Source: an uncultured Massilia sp. (GTDB taxonomy: Bacteria; Pseudomonadota; Gammaproteobacteria; Burkholderiales; Burkholderiaceae_D). From it: a DNA stretch of 64,000 bases. Under the pieces are notes generated by a model, which was given only the letters and a program-made list of their open reading frames with translations, had not been told where the DNA came from and searched no databases. The translations under genes were made by a program, and so were the position numbers. Positions 62,774 to 64,000 of this stretch are shown one piece after another; positions within the stretch are counted from its first letter, which is position 1; every line of letters begins with the position of its first letter. Location: NCBI GenBank assembly GCA_913778765.1, contig CAJYXO010000148.1, positions 1 through 64,000 of the forward strand, given 5' to 3'.

Positions 62774-63093
62774 GCGTCCAGTCCGGTTGGTGAATGGGGT
62801 TCGGCGAGGTGTTCGAACATGTTGGCGAGCAGCCCGCTGATGTGGGCATCGGCGGCCGTGTAGAACACCTGCTTGCCCTGGCGCTCCGCCTTGACGATGC
62901 GCGCGGCGCGCAGCAGGCGCAAGTGGTGGCTGACCAGGGAGCTCGACAGTTCGAGGGCGGCGGCGATGTCGCCCACCGCGATCGGCTTGGCCAGGCAGGC
63001 GAGCACGATACGCAGGCGGGTCGGGTCGCCCAGCAGGTGGAAGAGGTCGGCCAGTTCGTCGACCAGGTAGTCGAAGTCGTGTGGAGTGCTCAT
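62770..63093 (-). CDS. ArsR/SmtB family metal-responsive regulator
   Basis: LFHLLGDPTRLRIVLACLAKPIAVGDIAAALELSSSLVSHHLRLLRAARIVKAERQGKQVFY; ATGA overlap with CDF gene; start 63093 or 63102. Confidence 0.94.
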   Translation of the reverse strand: MSTPHDFDYLVDELADLFHLLGDPTRLRIVLACLAKPIAVGDIAAALELSSSLVSHHLRLLRAARIVKAERQGKQVFYTAADAHISGLLANMFEHLAEPHSPTGLDA

Positions 63094-63095
63094 CT

Positions 63096-63125
63096 TTAAC
63101 ATGTGAAGAAGTGTTCATATGTTAA
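63096..63125. promoter_or_regulatory. putative ArsR/SmtB operator
   Basis: 30-bp imperfect palindrome TTAACATGTGAAGAAGTGTTCATATGTTAA at the arsR start region. Confidence 0.7.
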
Positions 63126-63173
63126 GCGGGTTAGCTTGGTTATGCAAGAAGAGCCTGTATTTATCGCTTGACG

Positions 63174-63220
63174 AATGACCGCCGGTCATTAAATAATGAC
63201 AAAATACTGACCAATGGTCA
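63174..63220. promoter_or_regulatory. two palindromic operator-like sites upstream of SDR gene
   Basis: AATGACCGCCGGTCATT (63174-63190) and TGACCAATGGTCA (63208-63220). Confidence 0.65.
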
Positions 63221-63242
63221 TTTAATTCGACGAGAGGATGCG

Positions 63243-64000
63243 ATGAAAGACCTGAAAGGACAATGGGCGCTGGTAACCGGCGCATCGAGCGGTTTCGGCG
63301 TGGACTTCGCGCACCTGCTGGCCGAGCGTGGGGCCAATGTGGTGCTGGCAGCACGTTCGGTTGAGCCGATGGAAGGCCTGGCAACGGCGTTGCAGGCACA
63401 ACATGGCGTACAAACGCATGTCGTCGGCATCGACCTCGCGCGTCCTGGCGTTGGCGTGGAACTGCGCGACCGGCTGGCGCGGGACGGCATTGCCATCGAT
63501 GTCCTCGTCAACAATGCGGGCTATGGCGTGTATGGGGATTTCCTCGCGCAGCCGCTCGTACGCACCCTCGACATGATGCAGCTGAACATGCTGAGCCTCA
63601 CCGAGCTGACGCATGCGTTTGCCGAAACGATGGTCCAGCGCGGCGGCGGCAAGATTCTGCTGGTGGCCAGCATCGGCGGCTACCAGGCGACGCCCACCTA
63701 TGCCGCCTACAGCGCCACCAAGGCCTATGTGCTGCTGTTCGGCGAAGCCCTGCATGAAGAGCTGAAGCGGCGTGGCGTCACCGTCACCGTGCTGTCGCCC
63801 GGGATCACGGCGACGCGCTTCCTCGAAGTCTCCGGGCAGAAGCCGACGCTCTACCAGCGCATGGTCATGATGCAGAGCCGTCCGGTAGCGCGGCTGGGCC
63901 TGAAGGCACTATACTCCGGACGCGCGTCGATCGTGCCAGGCTGGCTGAATGCCTTGACTGCCTGGTCGAACCGGCTCATGCCGCGCATGGTGCAGCGGCG
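63243..64000 (+). CDS. SDR family oxidoreductase (3' end outside window)
   Basis: WALVTGASSGFGVDFAHLLAERGANVVLAAR, NNAG, YxxxK (YSATKAY); frame open to window end. Confidence 0.93.
   Translation, partial: MKDLKGQWALVTGASSGFGVDFAHLLAERGANVVLAARSVEPMEGLATALQAQHGVQTHVVGIDLARPGVGVELRDRLARDGIAIDVLVNNAGYGVYGDFLAQPLVRTLDMMQLNMLSLTELTHAFAETMVQRGGGKILLVASIGGYQATPTYAAYSATKAYVLLFGEALHEELKRRGVTVTVLSPGITATRFLEVSGQKPTLYQRMVMMQSRPVARLGLKALYSGRASIVPGWLNALTAWSNRLMPRMVQR

Noticed and set aside
62774-63118. N-terminal extension of the CDF ORF across arsR
   Set aside because: Arg/Pro-rich shadow of arsR; CDF start at 62773 overlaps the arsR stop as ATGA.

Overview
The window is 64 kb of GC-rich, densely coding chromosomal DNA. 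Gene content and order suggest an Oxalobacteraceae (Massilia-like) betaproteobacterium; this taxon call is inferred from protein style only and was not searched. Most of the window is housekeeping: glutamine synthetase family, panB, folK-pcnB-HAD-hda, purM, recA-recX, sucCD, moaC, azlCD, pgk-pyk-fba, purC-purE-purK-sua5, gcdH, msrA, cfa, tcdA, cysK, and an ArsR/CDF metal module. The accessory-looking part is about 12.2-26.7 kb. There a PAPS-type sulfotransferase gene overlaps (ATGA) the start of a 2020-aa Ig-like-repeat surface protein (DUF4347-like N-terminus, DUF4214-like C-terminus). This faces a tightly packed minus-strand run: two-component system, DUF4212/SSS symporter, GNAT, Asp/Asn beta-hydroxylase, phage-tail-collar protein and a second sulfotransferase. 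The second standout is a single uninterrupted ORF fusing a hemerythrin (HHE) domain to a full-length PdxH-like pyridoxamine phosphate oxidase (58013-59278). Other points of interest are a decayed receiver/histidine-kinase gene, REP-like palindromes (single and paired), an orphan type IV pilin with a sigma-54 promoter, a near-palindromic putative ArsR operator and two palindromic operators upstream of an SDR gene. No rRNA, tRNA, CRISPR array or intact transposase was recognised. All domain calls are from reading motifs by eye; no database search was possible.
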